A stretch of DNA of 64,000 bases from Taibaiella sp. Its GTDB lineage: Bacteria > Bacteroidota > Bacteroidia > Chitinophagales > Chitinophagaceae. Numbering within the stretch: the first letter of the stretch is position 1; each line of letters opens with the position of its first letter. The stretch covers positions 682,001 through 746,000 of the forward strand of contig JAHBTQ010000002.1 in NCBI GenBank assembly GCA_019638495.1. The letters run 5' to 3'. Under the pieces are notes generated by a model that was given only the letters and a program-made list of their open reading frames with translations, did not search any database and was not told the DNA's origin. The position numbers and the translations under genes were made by a program. Positions 8,183 through 16,467 of this stretch are shown in pieces.

Positions 8183-9202
8183 CTACTTCTTCTTTTTGTA
8201 CGCAGTGGGGTCAGGCAAGGGAGGTAGAATAAAGTGAAGAGCAAACTCAACCGCGCCACGCCCGGTAGAAGTCGTAACGTTTCCGAATGCATTGTCATAA
8301 GCAATCGAAAAACTGTAACGGGAATATTGTACACCGACTGTCACCGACCCCACATTGCCCGATCGATACCAGGCACCAATAGAAAGTGTAACGCTGGTAT
8401 CTTTTACAGGCACGCGCAGGCACAGATCGGCACCTCCGAAGAACACGTTGAATGCCGGAGCTGATAGAAAATAGGCATTGGGTCGCACGGAAAAATACTC
8501 ATCCAGCAGGATATTGGCAGAAGCCATCACGCTTATTCGCTTATCCATTCCCAATGTAGACGAAAGCTGCCTGCTGGCGTCGTCACGCGGCTGGGTAAGG
8601 TTATCAATGCCAAGCCCGGCGGTATAGGTATAGCGTCGGTTACGGTGCGTAAAAGTAAAACCTGTATTTACTATATAGCGCGAATACTGGTTCCCGATTC
8701 CTAATTGATACAAGCCGGGTGATCCGCCGGGAATAAAGGACGTAGTGTTTGTGCTGCCAAAATAAACGCGAGACAAATCGATGGATGCCTGTCTATAGCC
8801 GCCCTGTACACCCATTGACAGATCGTTCTCTGCTACCATCTTATCATCTATTTCTGTGAGCGGAGCAATGTGGTAAGCCAATGAAAGATCTGCAGCAAAA
8901 TTCTGAAGGCTGCCGGCACCGGCATTACCGCCATTTATCATGGCACCGGCAGCAAAGTACCCGTAATTATCAACTTGTTTCACAGGTGCATCTGCTGAAA
9001 AATAGTAAGACGAAAAGGGAATAATAGGACTTGAATAATTGTTCCTGTAGCCGGCTGCCGCACGCAGCCGACCGTCTAACTGGCCCGTAAGCGCAGGGTT
9101 GATGGCCTGCGGATTGTAGGATATCAACGTGTAATGATTGTCCTGTGCCTGCAACTGCATTGACAACGCAGACAAAACAAGAAATAGGAATGTTCTTTTC
9201 AT
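8183..9202 (-). CDS. PorP/SprF family type IX secretion membrane protein
   Basis: A 339-aa outer-membrane beta-barrel of the PorP/SprF family, linked to T9SS and gliding in Bacteroidota. The mature start YTLISYNPQAINPALTGQLD (about residues 24-43) is the family hallmark (x-NPAxxG), after signal peptide MKRTFLFLVLSALSMQLQAQ. The C-terminus has alternating hydrophobic strands (VTVGVQYSRYSFSIAYDNAF). The ATG at 9202 is chosen over an upstream TTG because the peptide then begins MKRT. It stands alone, without a PKD-domain partner gene as in many SprF loci. Its client may be one of the two giant T9SS substrates at 42514-54045, but that is speculation. Confidence 0.88.
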   Translation of the reverse strand: MKRTFLFLVLSALSMQLQAQDNHYTLISYNPQAINPALTGQLDGRLRAAAGYRNNYSSPIIPFSSYYFSADAPVKQVDNYGYFAAGAMINGGNAGAGSLQNFAADLSLAYHIAPLTEIDDKMVAENDLSMGVQGGYRQASIDLSRVYFGSTNTTSFIPGGSPGLYQLGIGNQYSRYIVNTGFTFTHRNRRYTYTAGLGIDNLTQPRDDASRQLSSTLGMDKRISVMASANILLDEYFSVRPNAYFLSAPAFNVFFGGADLCLRVPVKDTSVTLSIGAWYRSGNVGSVTVGVQYSRYSFSIAYDNAFGNVTTSTGRGAVEFALHFILPPLPDPTAYKKKK

Positions 9203-9355
9203 TAACGTGGATAAAATTCGTCTTAAAACCTGGTACAAACAAGATGCAACGGCTTCATCTACAAATATTACAGCAAAAACAACCTATAAGTATTGAATAT
9301 CCGCCCGATTCCATCCCGACCAATCAGAAAACGAAAAGAAAGCCGACATTATTTT

Positions 9356-11596
9356 CTATCGACCAAACTTATTCTTCAGGGCGCTCAGCGCATCATTCAT
9401 ACTCAGCGGTGCGTCCTTGGCTGCTGGCCTGTTGTCGTGACGCGGTTCATTGCGTGCTCCTTTTGGCCGTTGTGCCGGCGGGTCCTGTGTCTGTTTTATG
9501 GATAGTGCTATCCGCTTGCGCGCCGTATCCACCTCCAGCACCTTCACCATTACTTCCTGGTTTAGCTTCAGGGCCTCGCCGGGATCAGTTATATATTTGT
9601 GTGCTATCTCAGACACGTGTACCAGTCCGTCCTGCTTCACACCAATGTCTACGAAGGCACCAAAGCGGGTGAGGTTAGTGACTATACCGGGCACTATCAT
9701 GCCTACGTGTACGTCGTCAATACTGTAGATGTTGGCAAATTCAAACTGCCGCACCTCGCTACGTGGGTCAAGACCCGGCTTCTTTAGTTCTGCAAGAATG
9801 TCCTGTAACGTATGCATACCAGTTGCCTCAGACACATATTTCTTCAGGTCTATCCCTGCTACCAGCTTATCATTTCCTATCAGCTCGGCAACCTTCACAC
9901 CCATATCGGCCGCCATTTTACTCACAATTGGGTACGCTTCAGGGTGCACAGCGCTGGCGTCCAGGGGGTCGTCGCCTTCCTTGATCCTCAAAAATCCGGC
10001 ACACTGCTCATATGCTTTGGCGCCAAGTCGCGGCACCTTCATTAGCTGGCTACGGGAGGTGAACTTGCCAAGTTCAGAACGATAGGCCACAATATTGCCT
10101 GCTATGGTTGGCCCTATTCCACTCACATATGCCAGCAAGTGCTTGCTTGCTGTGTTCAGGTTCACACCTACCGCATTCACGCAGCTCACCACAGTTTGGT
10201 CCAGTCGCTCCTTCAGTCGCACCTGGTTTACATCGTGCTGATACTGTCCCACTCCGATGCTCTTGGGGTCAATCTTTACGAGCTCCGCAAGCGGGTCCAT
10301 GAGTCGGCGGCCAATGCTGGCAGCGCCACGCACTGTGATGTCCTGGTCGGGAAACTCCTCGCGGGCTATCTCAGATGCAGAATAGATAGACGCGCCATCC
10401 TCGTTGACAAGAAAAACGGGCAATCCCAGGTTCAGTTTCTTGATGAACTGTTCTGTCTCCCGTCCTGCAGTGCCGTCACCTATGGCTATAGACTGAGATG
10501 CATATTGGTGCACAAGACTGCGAATCTTGTGTTCGGCATCTATGAGCCTGCCGGGTTCATGTAAGTAAATGAGGTCGGTTTTCAGCAAGGTGCCGTTCTC
10601 ATCCAGGCACACGATCTTGCAACCTGTACGGTAGCCCGGGTCAATTGCCAGCAAACGTTTGCTACCCAATGGTGCACTCAGCAACAACTGGCGTAGGTTT
10701 TCCGCAAATACATTGATCGCCTCTTCATCAGCCTTATTCTTTAGTGCAGTCCTGAACTCACTTTCAAGGCTCACTTGCAGCAGTCTACGGTAAGCATCGC
10801 GCACAGCGCGCTTCACCTGCTCCCCGGCGGGGTTGCTGTTCTTCACGAAATGCTCTTCTGCGAGTGCAAGGGCTTCTTCCTCATTGGGGGCAATAGTAAG
10901 GCGTAATACACCTTCCATAAATCCACGCATTATGGCGAGCATCCTGTGCGAAGGAATCTTAGAAACCGGTTCTGAAAACTCGTAATAATCTTTGTACTTC
11001 ACTCCTTCCGCTTCCTTGTCTGCGAGCACCTTACTCTGCACAGCAGCCTTGTCTTCAAACAGCTTTCTCATTCCGGCACGTACACGGGCATCCTCATTCA
11101 CCATCTCGGCTATGATGTCGCGCGCGCCCTGCAGCGCTTCGTCAGCCGATTTCACATTGTCATTCAGGTATTTACCCGCCTCATCTACAGGTGCAATGTT
11201 TCCCTGCTCCAGCAACAGCATTGCCAGGGGCTCCAGTCCATTCTCACGCGCCGTCTGCGCTTTGGTTTTGCGCTTAGGTTTGTAGGGCAGGTATAGATCC
11301 TCCAGCTCGGCTATCGTTGCGGCTGCGTTTATTCTGGCCTGCAACTCTTCCGTCATCTTACCTTGCTCGGTGATGGTCTTCTCTATAAAAGCTTTCCTGT
11401 CGGCATACTCCTGCTGCCGGGTTGCCTCATCCTGCACCTGCTGTATCTGCACCTCGTCAAGCGCACCGGTCCTGTCTTTTCGATAGCGAGCTATAAAGGG
11501 AATTGTGGCTCCTTCTGAAAGCAGCTCCAGCACTGCTGATACGTCATTTGTGCGTAGACCTAATACGGCCGCCACACTCTGTGCATAATTCGTCAT
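9356..11596 (-). CDS. tex: Tex-family S1 RNA-binding transcription accessory protein
   Basis: A 746-aa cytoplasmic nucleic-acid-binding protein. In order: N-terminal helical Tex domain (1-190, with IPFIARYRKDRTGALDEVQI near 33-52), a YqgF-like RNase-H fold starting at LLAIDPGYRTG (about 320), helix-hairpin-helix motifs (about 500-560), and a C-terminal S1 domain (about 640-710, GMIVPGIVTNLTRFGAFVDI). A basic low-complexity tail follows. The length is normal for Tex. The ATG at 11596 is used; the frame opens three codons earlier with TTG. A near-consensus -7 box (TACTTTCG) is 21 nt upstream. It is monocistronic. Confidence 0.95.
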   Translation of the reverse strand: MTNYAQSVAAVLGLRTNDVSAVLELLSEGATIPFIARYRKDRTGALDEVQIQQVQDEATRQQEYADRKAFIEKTITEQGKMTEELQARINAAATIAELEDLYLPYKPKRKTKAQTARENGLEPLAMLLLEQGNIAPVDEAGKYLNDNVKSADEALQGARDIIAEMVNEDARVRAGMRKLFEDKAAVQSKVLADKEAEGVKYKDYYEFSEPVSKIPSHRMLAIMRGFMEGVLRLTIAPNEEEALALAEEHFVKNSNPAGEQVKRAVRDAYRRLLQVSLESEFRTALKNKADEEAINVFAENLRQLLLSAPLGSKRLLAIDPGYRTGCKIVCLDENGTLLKTDLIYLHEPGRLIDAEHKIRSLVHQYASQSIAIGDGTAGRETEQFIKKLNLGLPVFLVNEDGASIYSASEIAREEFPDQDITVRGAASIGRRLMDPLAELVKIDPKSIGVGQYQHDVNQVRLKERLDQTVVSCVNAVGVNLNTASKHLLAYVSGIGPTIAGNIVAYRSELGKFTSRSQLMKVPRLGAKAYEQCAGFLRIKEGDDPLDASAVHPEAYPIVSKMAADMGVKVAELIGNDKLVAGIDLKKYVSEATGMHTLQDILAELKKPGLDPRSEVRQFEFANIYSIDDVHVGMIVPGIVTNLTRFGAFVDIGVKQDGLVHVSEIAHKYITDPGEALKLNQEVMVKVLEVDTARKRIALSIKQTQDPPAQRPKGARNEPRHDNRPAAKDAPLSMNDALSALKNKFGR

Positions 11597-11617
11597 GGTT
11601 GGCAATTATTGAGCCTG

Positions 11618-11625
11618 CGAAAGTA
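11618..11625 (-). promoter_or_regulatory. -7 box of tex
   Basis: TACTTTCG on the minus strand, 7 of 8 to TAnnTTTG, 21 nt before the ATG. Confidence 0.4.
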
Positions 11626-11735
11626 AGTGCCGGGTTGGAAACAGAAAAAGAAAACTTTTGGCTATTGGTAATTGAAAATTATTAGTGAAATCACACAATC
11701 AAGCCGCTGTGCATTTAATCAAAACTGCGAGGAAA

Positions 11736-11751
11736 CTATTCAAAAGAATAG
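11736..11751. repeat. Inverted repeat between tex and the M14 peptidase gene
   Basis: CTATTC-AAAA-GAATAG, a perfect 6-bp stem with a 4-nt loop in the divergent space. Possible operator; no T-run. Confidence 0.25.
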
Positions 11752-11774
11752 CTAAGTGTTGACGATACACATAT

Positions 11775-11794
11775 AGTTGCATAATTGCGCAACT
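11775..11794. repeat. Near-palindrome upstream of the M14 peptidase gene
   Basis: AGTTGCATAATTGCGCAACT, a 20-bp dyad with one mismatched position pair on each side, 60 bp before the ATG at 11854. It lies about 46 bp upstream of the -7-like box, where an activator site would sit. Confidence 0.3.
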
Positions 11795-11840
11795 ATTGCC
11801 AGCACGAGGGTCATCGGCGCACCTGTATGCCGCTTGTTGT

Positions 11841-11848
11841 TATCTTTA
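11841..11848 (+). promoter_or_regulatory. -7-like box of the M14 peptidase gene
   Basis: TATCTTTA, 7 of 8 to TAnnTTTG, ending 5 nt before the ATG at 11854. Confidence 0.35.
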
Positions 11849-11853
11849 CGGCA

Positions 11854-13593
11854 ATGAAGAAACTGATTTTATCATTCTTTATTGCTTCCTGTGCTATGAC
11901 ATCACAGGCGGGCAAGATCGACTCTACCTACATTACCCCATTTGAAAAATCAGGGGGTAAACAGACTGCTACATACGACGAAGTAGTGGCTTTCTATAAG
12001 TTGCTACTCGAAAACTTTTCGAACATAGCCAGCGGCGAAATGGGACCGGCAGACAACGGATATCCACTACGCTACTATGCCTACACCAATGATGGCAAGC
12101 TGGAACCAGAGGACATAAAGAGCGGTAGCAAACTGGTAATACTAATAAATAACGGCATTCATGCAGGCGAACCGGACGGCATTGACGCCAGCATGATGCT
12201 GATGCGCGATGCAGCCACCGGCAAGATCAAGATTCCGGACAATATACTGCTGGTTGTAGTGCCCGCATATAATATCGGCGGCATGCTGAATCGGAACAGC
12301 CATAGCCGCGCCAACCAGAATGGACCGGAAAGTTATGGTTTCCGCGGAAACGCGCGGAACCTGGACCTGAATCGCGACTTCATCAAATGCGATGCTGCCG
12401 AGACTCTGGGTCTTGAAGACCTCATAGCACGTATGAACCCCGACATCTTTGTGGATAATCACGTGAGTGATGGCGCCGACTATCAGCATATAATGACGTT
12501 AATAGAAACGCAGCACAATAAGCTGGGCGGAAAAACAGGTGCTTACATGCACGACACACTCACTCCGCGCCTATACGCCGAAATGAAAAAGAAGGGCTAT
12601 GATATGGTGCCTTACGTCAACGATTTCAGCAATACCCCGGATAATGGCTGGCGCGAATTTTATGAGTCACCACGTTATTCCACCGGCTACACAGCTTTGT
12701 TTCAGACCATTGGCTATGTGCCGGAAACCCACATGCTTAAGCCTTTTGATGAGCGCGTAAAGGCTACATATGCATTGATGCAGTGCATCATAAAAGCAGG
12801 CAGCGAAAATGCACAGGCAATTCGTAAGGCCCGAGTTGACGACCGCCAGGCCCTGATGTCTCAAAGAGAATTCGCTCTTGACTGGAGAGTGGATACCACC
12901 AGGGCCGATACTGTTACGTTCAAAGGCTACACTGCAGGTTACAAGCCCAGTGAGGTCAGCGGACTGCCACGCCTGTATTACGATCACAAAAAGCCCTTTA
13001 CAAAAAGGGTCCCCTTCTACGATCAATTCGTACCGGAAAAGATCGTTACCGCTCCACGTGCCTATATCATACCAAAAGCCTGGACGCCGATAATAATTCT
13101 GTTCCGCAACAGCGGTGTAAAGATGCAGCGGGTAAACTATGACAGCACAATGGAGGTCACGGCCTACCACATTGACGACTATCAAACCACATCAAAACCA
13201 TACGAAAAACACTACCTGCATTACAATATCAAAGCCACGCCGTACAAGACCAGCGTACATGTGTCACAAGGCGACTATATTATCTGGCTCGCCCAGCCCG
13301 CAAAACGATATATTATCGAAACGCTGGAGCCAACTGCTCCCGACTGTTTCCTGGCATGGAATTTCTTTGATGGCATCCTGCAGCAAAAAGAAGGCTACAG
13401 CGGATATGTGTTTGAAGATGTGGCGGCTGAAATTCTGAAGAAAAACCCCGAGTTGAAAATAGAACTTGCCGAAAAACGGGAGGCAGATCCCGAATTTGCG
13501 AAGAATGCCGATGCTCAGCTTTACTATATCTACAAGCATTCCCCATACTTCGAGGACGCGTATATGAGATACCCGGTATATCGGCTGGAATAA
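11854..13593 (+). CDS. M14-family zinc carboxypeptidase, secreted
   Basis: A 579-aa exported peptidase. The signal peptide is MKKLILSFFIASCAMTSQAG. Zinc ligands are His103 and Glu106 in GIHAGEPDGID, with the third His203 in VDNHVSDGAD. The substrate-binding Asn/Arg pair is in NLDLNRDFIK (about 173-174). The catalytic Glu probably lies in VPETHMLKPF (about residue 290). The C-terminal 250 residues are a beta-rich extension seen in Bacteroidota M14 proteins. The ATG at 11854 is chosen over a frame opening at 11785 because the signal peptide starts there and a -7-like box sits just upstream. It ends 2 bp before the stop of the convergent pdxH. Confidence 0.9.
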   Translation: MKKLILSFFIASCAMTSQAGKIDSTYITPFEKSGGKQTATYDEVVAFYKLLLENFSNIASGEMGPADNGYPLRYYAYTNDGKLEPEDIKSGSKLVILINNGIHAGEPDGIDASMMLMRDAATGKIKIPDNILLVVVPAYNIGGMLNRNSHSRANQNGPESYGFRGNARNLDLNRDFIKCDAAETLGLEDLIARMNPDIFVDNHVSDGADYQHIMTLIETQHNKLGGKTGAYMHDTLTPRLYAEMKKKGYDMVPYVNDFSNTPDNGWREFYESPRYSTGYTALFQTIGYVPETHMLKPFDERVKATYALMQCIIKAGSENAQAIRKARVDDRQALMSQREFALDWRVDTTRADTVTFKGYTAGYKPSEVSGLPRLYYDHKKPFTKRVPFYDQFVPEKIVTAPRAYIIPKAWTPIIILFRNSGVKMQRVNYDSTMEVTAYHIDDYQTTSKPYEKHYLHYNIKATPYKTSVHVSQGDYIIWLAQPAKRYIIETLEPTAPDCFLAWNFFDGILQQKEGYSGYVFEDVAAEILKKNPELKIELAEKREADPEFAKNADAQLYYIYKHSPYFEDAYMRYPVYRLE

Positions 13594-13595
13594 GA

Positions 13596-14231
13596 TTAGG
13601 GTGCCAGGCGGCTTTTTGCCCAGCCGGCTCCAGTTCTTGTAAAGAGTATCCGGTCGTGCATGCGGCTGGCTCTACCCTGCCAAAACTCCATTCTGTCCGG
13701 CACTACTATATAGCCACCCCAGTGTGGCGGCCGCGGAGTTTCAATTCCGGAAAACTCGTTTTCGTAGTGGGCGTAGTTAAGATCCAGGATATTGCGATGT
13801 GGAATCTCCCGGCTCTGAGGCGATGCCCAGGCACCCAGGCGGCTGCCGGCGGGGCGGGACCGGAAGTAAATATCGCTCTCCTCGGCAGGAACCTTTTCTA
13901 TGCGGCCTTCTATCCGCACCTGGCGCTCCAGTTCCTTCCAGAAGAAAAGCAGGGCCACCTTATCGTTTTCTGCGATTTCTTTCCCTTTGTCGCTGTCGTA
14001 ATTTGTAAAAAAAACAAAGCCCCGATCATCGAGGCCTTTTAATAATACGATCCTTGCATGCGGCACACCATTCCTTCCGGAGGTGGCCAATGTCATAGCA
14101 TTGATCTCTGTTATTTCAGCACGCTCCGCTTCCTTAAACCACTGACTGAAGAAAGTTACCGGATCGTCACCGGCGGTTTGTTCATCTAATTCAGCTAATA
14201 TGTAGTCTTTCCGGATGTCGGCAATGCTCAT
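13596..14231 (-). CDS. pdxH: Pyridoxamine 5'-phosphate oxidase
   Basis: A 211-aa FMN-dependent oxidase that converts pyridoxine/pyridoxamine 5'-phosphate to pyridoxal 5'-phosphate. Family features: MTLATSGRNGVPHARIVLLK (about 46-65), FFTNYDSDKGKEIAENDKVA (FMN/phosphate site), ERQVRIEGRIEKV, and the SRPAGSRLGAWASPQS segment near 129-144. The C-terminal dimerisation part includes EFWQGRASRMHDR. Length is normal. It lies 9 bp downstream of a 50-aa membrane-protein gene, so the two are probably co-transcribed. The 3' end is 2 bp from the convergent M14 peptidase stop, with no terminator in between. Confidence 0.96.
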   Translation of the reverse strand: MSIADIRKDYILAELDEQTAGDDPVTFFSQWFKEAERAEITEINAMTLATSGRNGVPHARIVLLKGLDDRGFVFFTNYDSDKGKEIAENDKVALLFFWKELERQVRIEGRIEKVPAEESDIYFRSRPAGSRLGAWASPQSREIPHRNILDLNYAHYENEFSGIETPRPPHWGGYIVVPDRMEFWQGRASRMHDRILFTRTGAGWAKSRLAP

Positions 14232-14240
14232 AAACAGAAA

Positions 14241-14393
14241 TTACGATTTTTCCTTGTCATCAAATGGGCTCGTGTACTTGAAGCTCACATACAACAGCTC
14301 AATAAGCATAAGGAAGAAGAAAGTATAAGTAAGGGTGGGTCCTACGCTCAGGTTCACCGAATCATAAAACGCTCCGAGAAAAAGTTGGCTCAT
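14241..14393 (-). CDS. 50-aa single-helix membrane protein upstream of pdxH
   Basis: The frame runs from ATG at 14391-14393 to TAA at 14241-14243. The product starts MSQLFLGAFYDSVNLSVGPT, has one predicted transmembrane helix (TYTFFFLMLIELLYVSF, about 22-38), and ends in a charged tail PFDDKEKS. The gap to pdxH is 9 bp. No homologue is recognised. The clean hydrophobic-then-charged layout and the tight spacing support a real gene. It may instead be a leader peptide that couples pdxH translation; that is inference. Confidence 0.55.
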   Translation of the reverse strand: MSQLFLGAFYDSVNLSVGPTLTYTFFFLMLIELLYVSFKYTSPFDDKEKS

Positions 14394-14449
14394 GTTGTTA
14401 ATAATTTGCGGTGCAAGTTAGTGTATATTCATTTGTTTTAAAAGCCCTG

Positions 14450-15313
14450 TTAGTGCTTATCAGAATTAACTTTATCCACGGGCGTGAATAACGGGTTGTT
14501 TTTACCGCGTGGTATGATAACCCCGGCGCTCAAAATAAGCTCATAGCAGCCAAATGACTGTTTCGCCCTGCCTTCATACACCCGCAAATTGCTGTAACGG
14601 GCATAGTCAAATTTCTGCGAGAACTCCAGGTACGCATACTTCATCACCGTTGCGCGTAGTGCTGTCTCAACCCCTGTGTTCCATCCCCCTATCTGGAAGC
14701 CGGGATTGTTGGCTTTTCCATACAGCATGTTTTGAACATGCGGTATTACCGGCCCTATCCCTGCTTTGCCGGTAAAATCGAGGTAGAAGTTGCGGTCATG
14801 CGTATGGTACAGGCCCACCCGCTTCACAATATTAAAAAGCAGAAAGTTGGCGCCATTGTTCAGGAAGTAGTAGAACCCGTTTGCTTGATTGAAGTTCACA
14901 TAATCGTTCACAGGAGCGTTCCCCATCGTGCCCTGCACATTTACCACCTGGTCGCTGATGATATATTTGGTATGGTCGAAATTGATTTCAAAAGCCAGGT
15001 CCTGCTTTTCATTGAAGTAATAACCAAGCCTGTAATTGTACTGAGGTATCGTCAACGCCATATTAAAAATACCCTCATCCCAACCCCTATGGTCCTGCGC
15101 CTTTACATTCACCATTTTGTAATCATTACCCAGAGACGACTGCTTGATTTTAACCGTAGACGGCGTATACCATTCCGTATTATATCCCCAGCTAAAGTAA
15201 AATGCGCCATTTCTATGAGGGCGCTTAGTTTCCTGTCCATCTGCCTTTATCGCAAAAGGAAGTACAAGCATCGCCCCTGCAATTACACGCTTTAATACCA
15301 CTCCAAAATCCAT
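14450..15313 (-). CDS. Secreted outer-membrane beta-barrel protein, function unknown
   Basis: A 287-aa protein. The N-terminus MDFGVVLKRVIAGAMLVLPF then AIKADGQ looks like a signal peptide. The mature part alternates aromatic and polar residues (GAFYFSWGYNTEWYTPSTVK, YRLGYYFNEKQDLAFEINFD, YELILSAGVII), typical of outer-membrane barrels or acyloxyacyl-hydrolase-like folds. No catalytic motif is recognised. A perfect TATCTTTG box lies 17 nt before the ATG. Monocistronic, with 56 bp to the 50-aa gene downstream. Confidence 0.7.
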   Translation of the reverse strand: MDFGVVLKRVIAGAMLVLPFAIKADGQETKRPHRNGAFYFSWGYNTEWYTPSTVKIKQSSLGNDYKMVNVKAQDHRGWDEGIFNMALTIPQYNYRLGYYFNEKQDLAFEINFDHTKYIISDQVVNVQGTMGNAPVNDYVNFNQANGFYYFLNNGANFLLFNIVKRVGLYHTHDRNFYLDFTGKAGIGPVIPHVQNMLYGKANNPGFQIGGWNTGVETALRATVMKYAYLEFSQKFDYARYSNLRVYEGRAKQSFGCYELILSAGVIIPRGKNNPLFTPVDKVNSDKH

Positions 15314-15330
15314 AATAACAATTGAGGGCG

Positions 15331-15338
15331 CAAAGATA
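15331..15338 (-). promoter_or_regulatory. -7 box of the outer-membrane barrel gene
   Basis: TATCTTTG on the minus strand, an exact match, 17 nt before the ATG at 15313. Confidence 0.6.
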
Positions 15339-15417
15339 CGGTCGCCCGGCGAATAGCTAAACTGACAATAATCATCAACAGCCGGGTCGTTTGGAACTGT
15401 GTTTGAGGCAATTAAGC

Positions 15418-15425
15418 TAAATTAG
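15418..15425 (+). promoter_or_regulatory. Weak -7-like box of mltG
   Basis: TAAATTAG, 7 of 8 to TAnnTTTG, ending 4 nt before the ATG at 15430. Confidence 0.25.
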
Positions 15426-15429
15426 CGGC

Positions 15430-16467
15430 ATGTCCCGATCGAAGAAAAAGAAACCTTCACGTATACTTATTGGATTAGTTTTTGGCCTCATCGCAGGCCT
15501 TCTTGCCTGCATTTATTTTCTATTAGCCCCCAATGTTGGCTCGCTCGAATCAGGCGAATACTTGTACATCCGCACTGGATCAACCTATAGCGATGTGACG
15601 ACAGAACTACACGAAAAGCACTTTGTCAGGGACATAAGCAGCTTTAAACTTGTGGCGGGTTTTATGCGGTACGAGGGCCACATCCGCGCCGGACGTTATA
15701 AATTAAAGAAGGGAATGAGCAATTATTCGCTTGTTCGTATGCTGCGTTCCGGCAACCAGTCGCCCGTGAGACTGGTCATTAAGAAAGTCCGTACAAGAAA
15801 CGATCTTGCACATCTGATTGGCAATTCGCTTGAGGCCGATTCTAACCAGGTGCTGGCCTTGCTCAATGACTCCTCCTTCCTTTCAGAATTCGGCATAACA
15901 CCTGCACAGTCGCTCGCACTTATCATACCTGATACCTACGAGTTTTTCTGGAACACATCTGCTGAGAAGACCCTTAGGAAATTGGGGAAACAATGGCAAA
16001 AATTCTGGAATGACGACAGGCGCAAAAAGGTTGCCGCAAAGGGAATAACGCCGGTTCAGGCCATGATCATAGCCTCTGTAGTAGAAGAAGAAACAAACAT
16101 AGCTGCTGATAAGCCCAAAATCGCAAGTGTATACCTGAACCGCGTGAGAATAGGTATGCCTTTACAGGCTGACCCGACAGTAAAGTTTGCTATAGGTGAT
16201 TTTGCTATCAAGCGCATTACGGGTGCCATGTTGCAGTTCAACTCCCCGTACAACACATATATGTATCCCGGACTACCTCCCGGACCTATTTGCACACCGT
16301 CCACCGTATCCATTAATGCGGTAATCGATGCACCGCAGACGACATATGTGTATTTCTGCGCCAAACCTGATTTCAGCGGGTACTCAGTATTTGCAAGCAC
16401 CTATAACGAGCAAATAAACAATGCCAACGCTTATCGCCGCGCGCTTGACAAGCGAGGAATACACTAA
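15430..16467 (+). CDS. mltG: Endolytic murein transglycosylase MltG
   Basis: A 345-aa inner-membrane enzyme that cleaves nascent glycan strands and sets their length. One N-terminal transmembrane helix (about 11-33, after a basic SRSKKKKPS start) anchors it. The YceG/MltG domain fills the rest, with a LysM-like part near 40-115. The catalytic Glu is Glu219 in IIASVVEEETN, followed by ASVYLNRVRIGMPLQADPTV, the family signature. Length agrees with E. coli MltG (340 aa). Its last 4 bp overlap the stop of the convergent TPR gene. Confidence 0.95.
   Translation: MSRSKKKKPSRILIGLVFGLIAGLLACIYFLLAPNVGSLESGEYLYIRTGSTYSDVTTELHEKHFVRDISSFKLVAGFMRYEGHIRAGRYKLKKGMSNYSLVRMLRSGNQSPVRLVIKKVRTRNDLAHLIGNSLEADSNQVLALLNDSSFLSEFGITPAQSLALIIPDTYEFFWNTSAEKTLRKLGKQWQKFWNDDRRKKVAAKGITPVQAMIIASVVEEETNIAADKPKIASVYLNRVRIGMPLQADPTVKFAIGDFAIKRITGAMLQFNSPYNTYMYPGLPPGPICTPSTVSINAVIDAPQTTYVYFCAKPDFSGYSVFASTYNEQINNANAYRRALDKRGIH

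Noticed and set aside
8044..8334. Minus-strand frame overlapping the end of the PorP/SprF gene
   Set aside because: Most of it overlaps the PorP coding region in another frame. It has no promoter or family similarity, and the non-overlapping tail is not coding-like.
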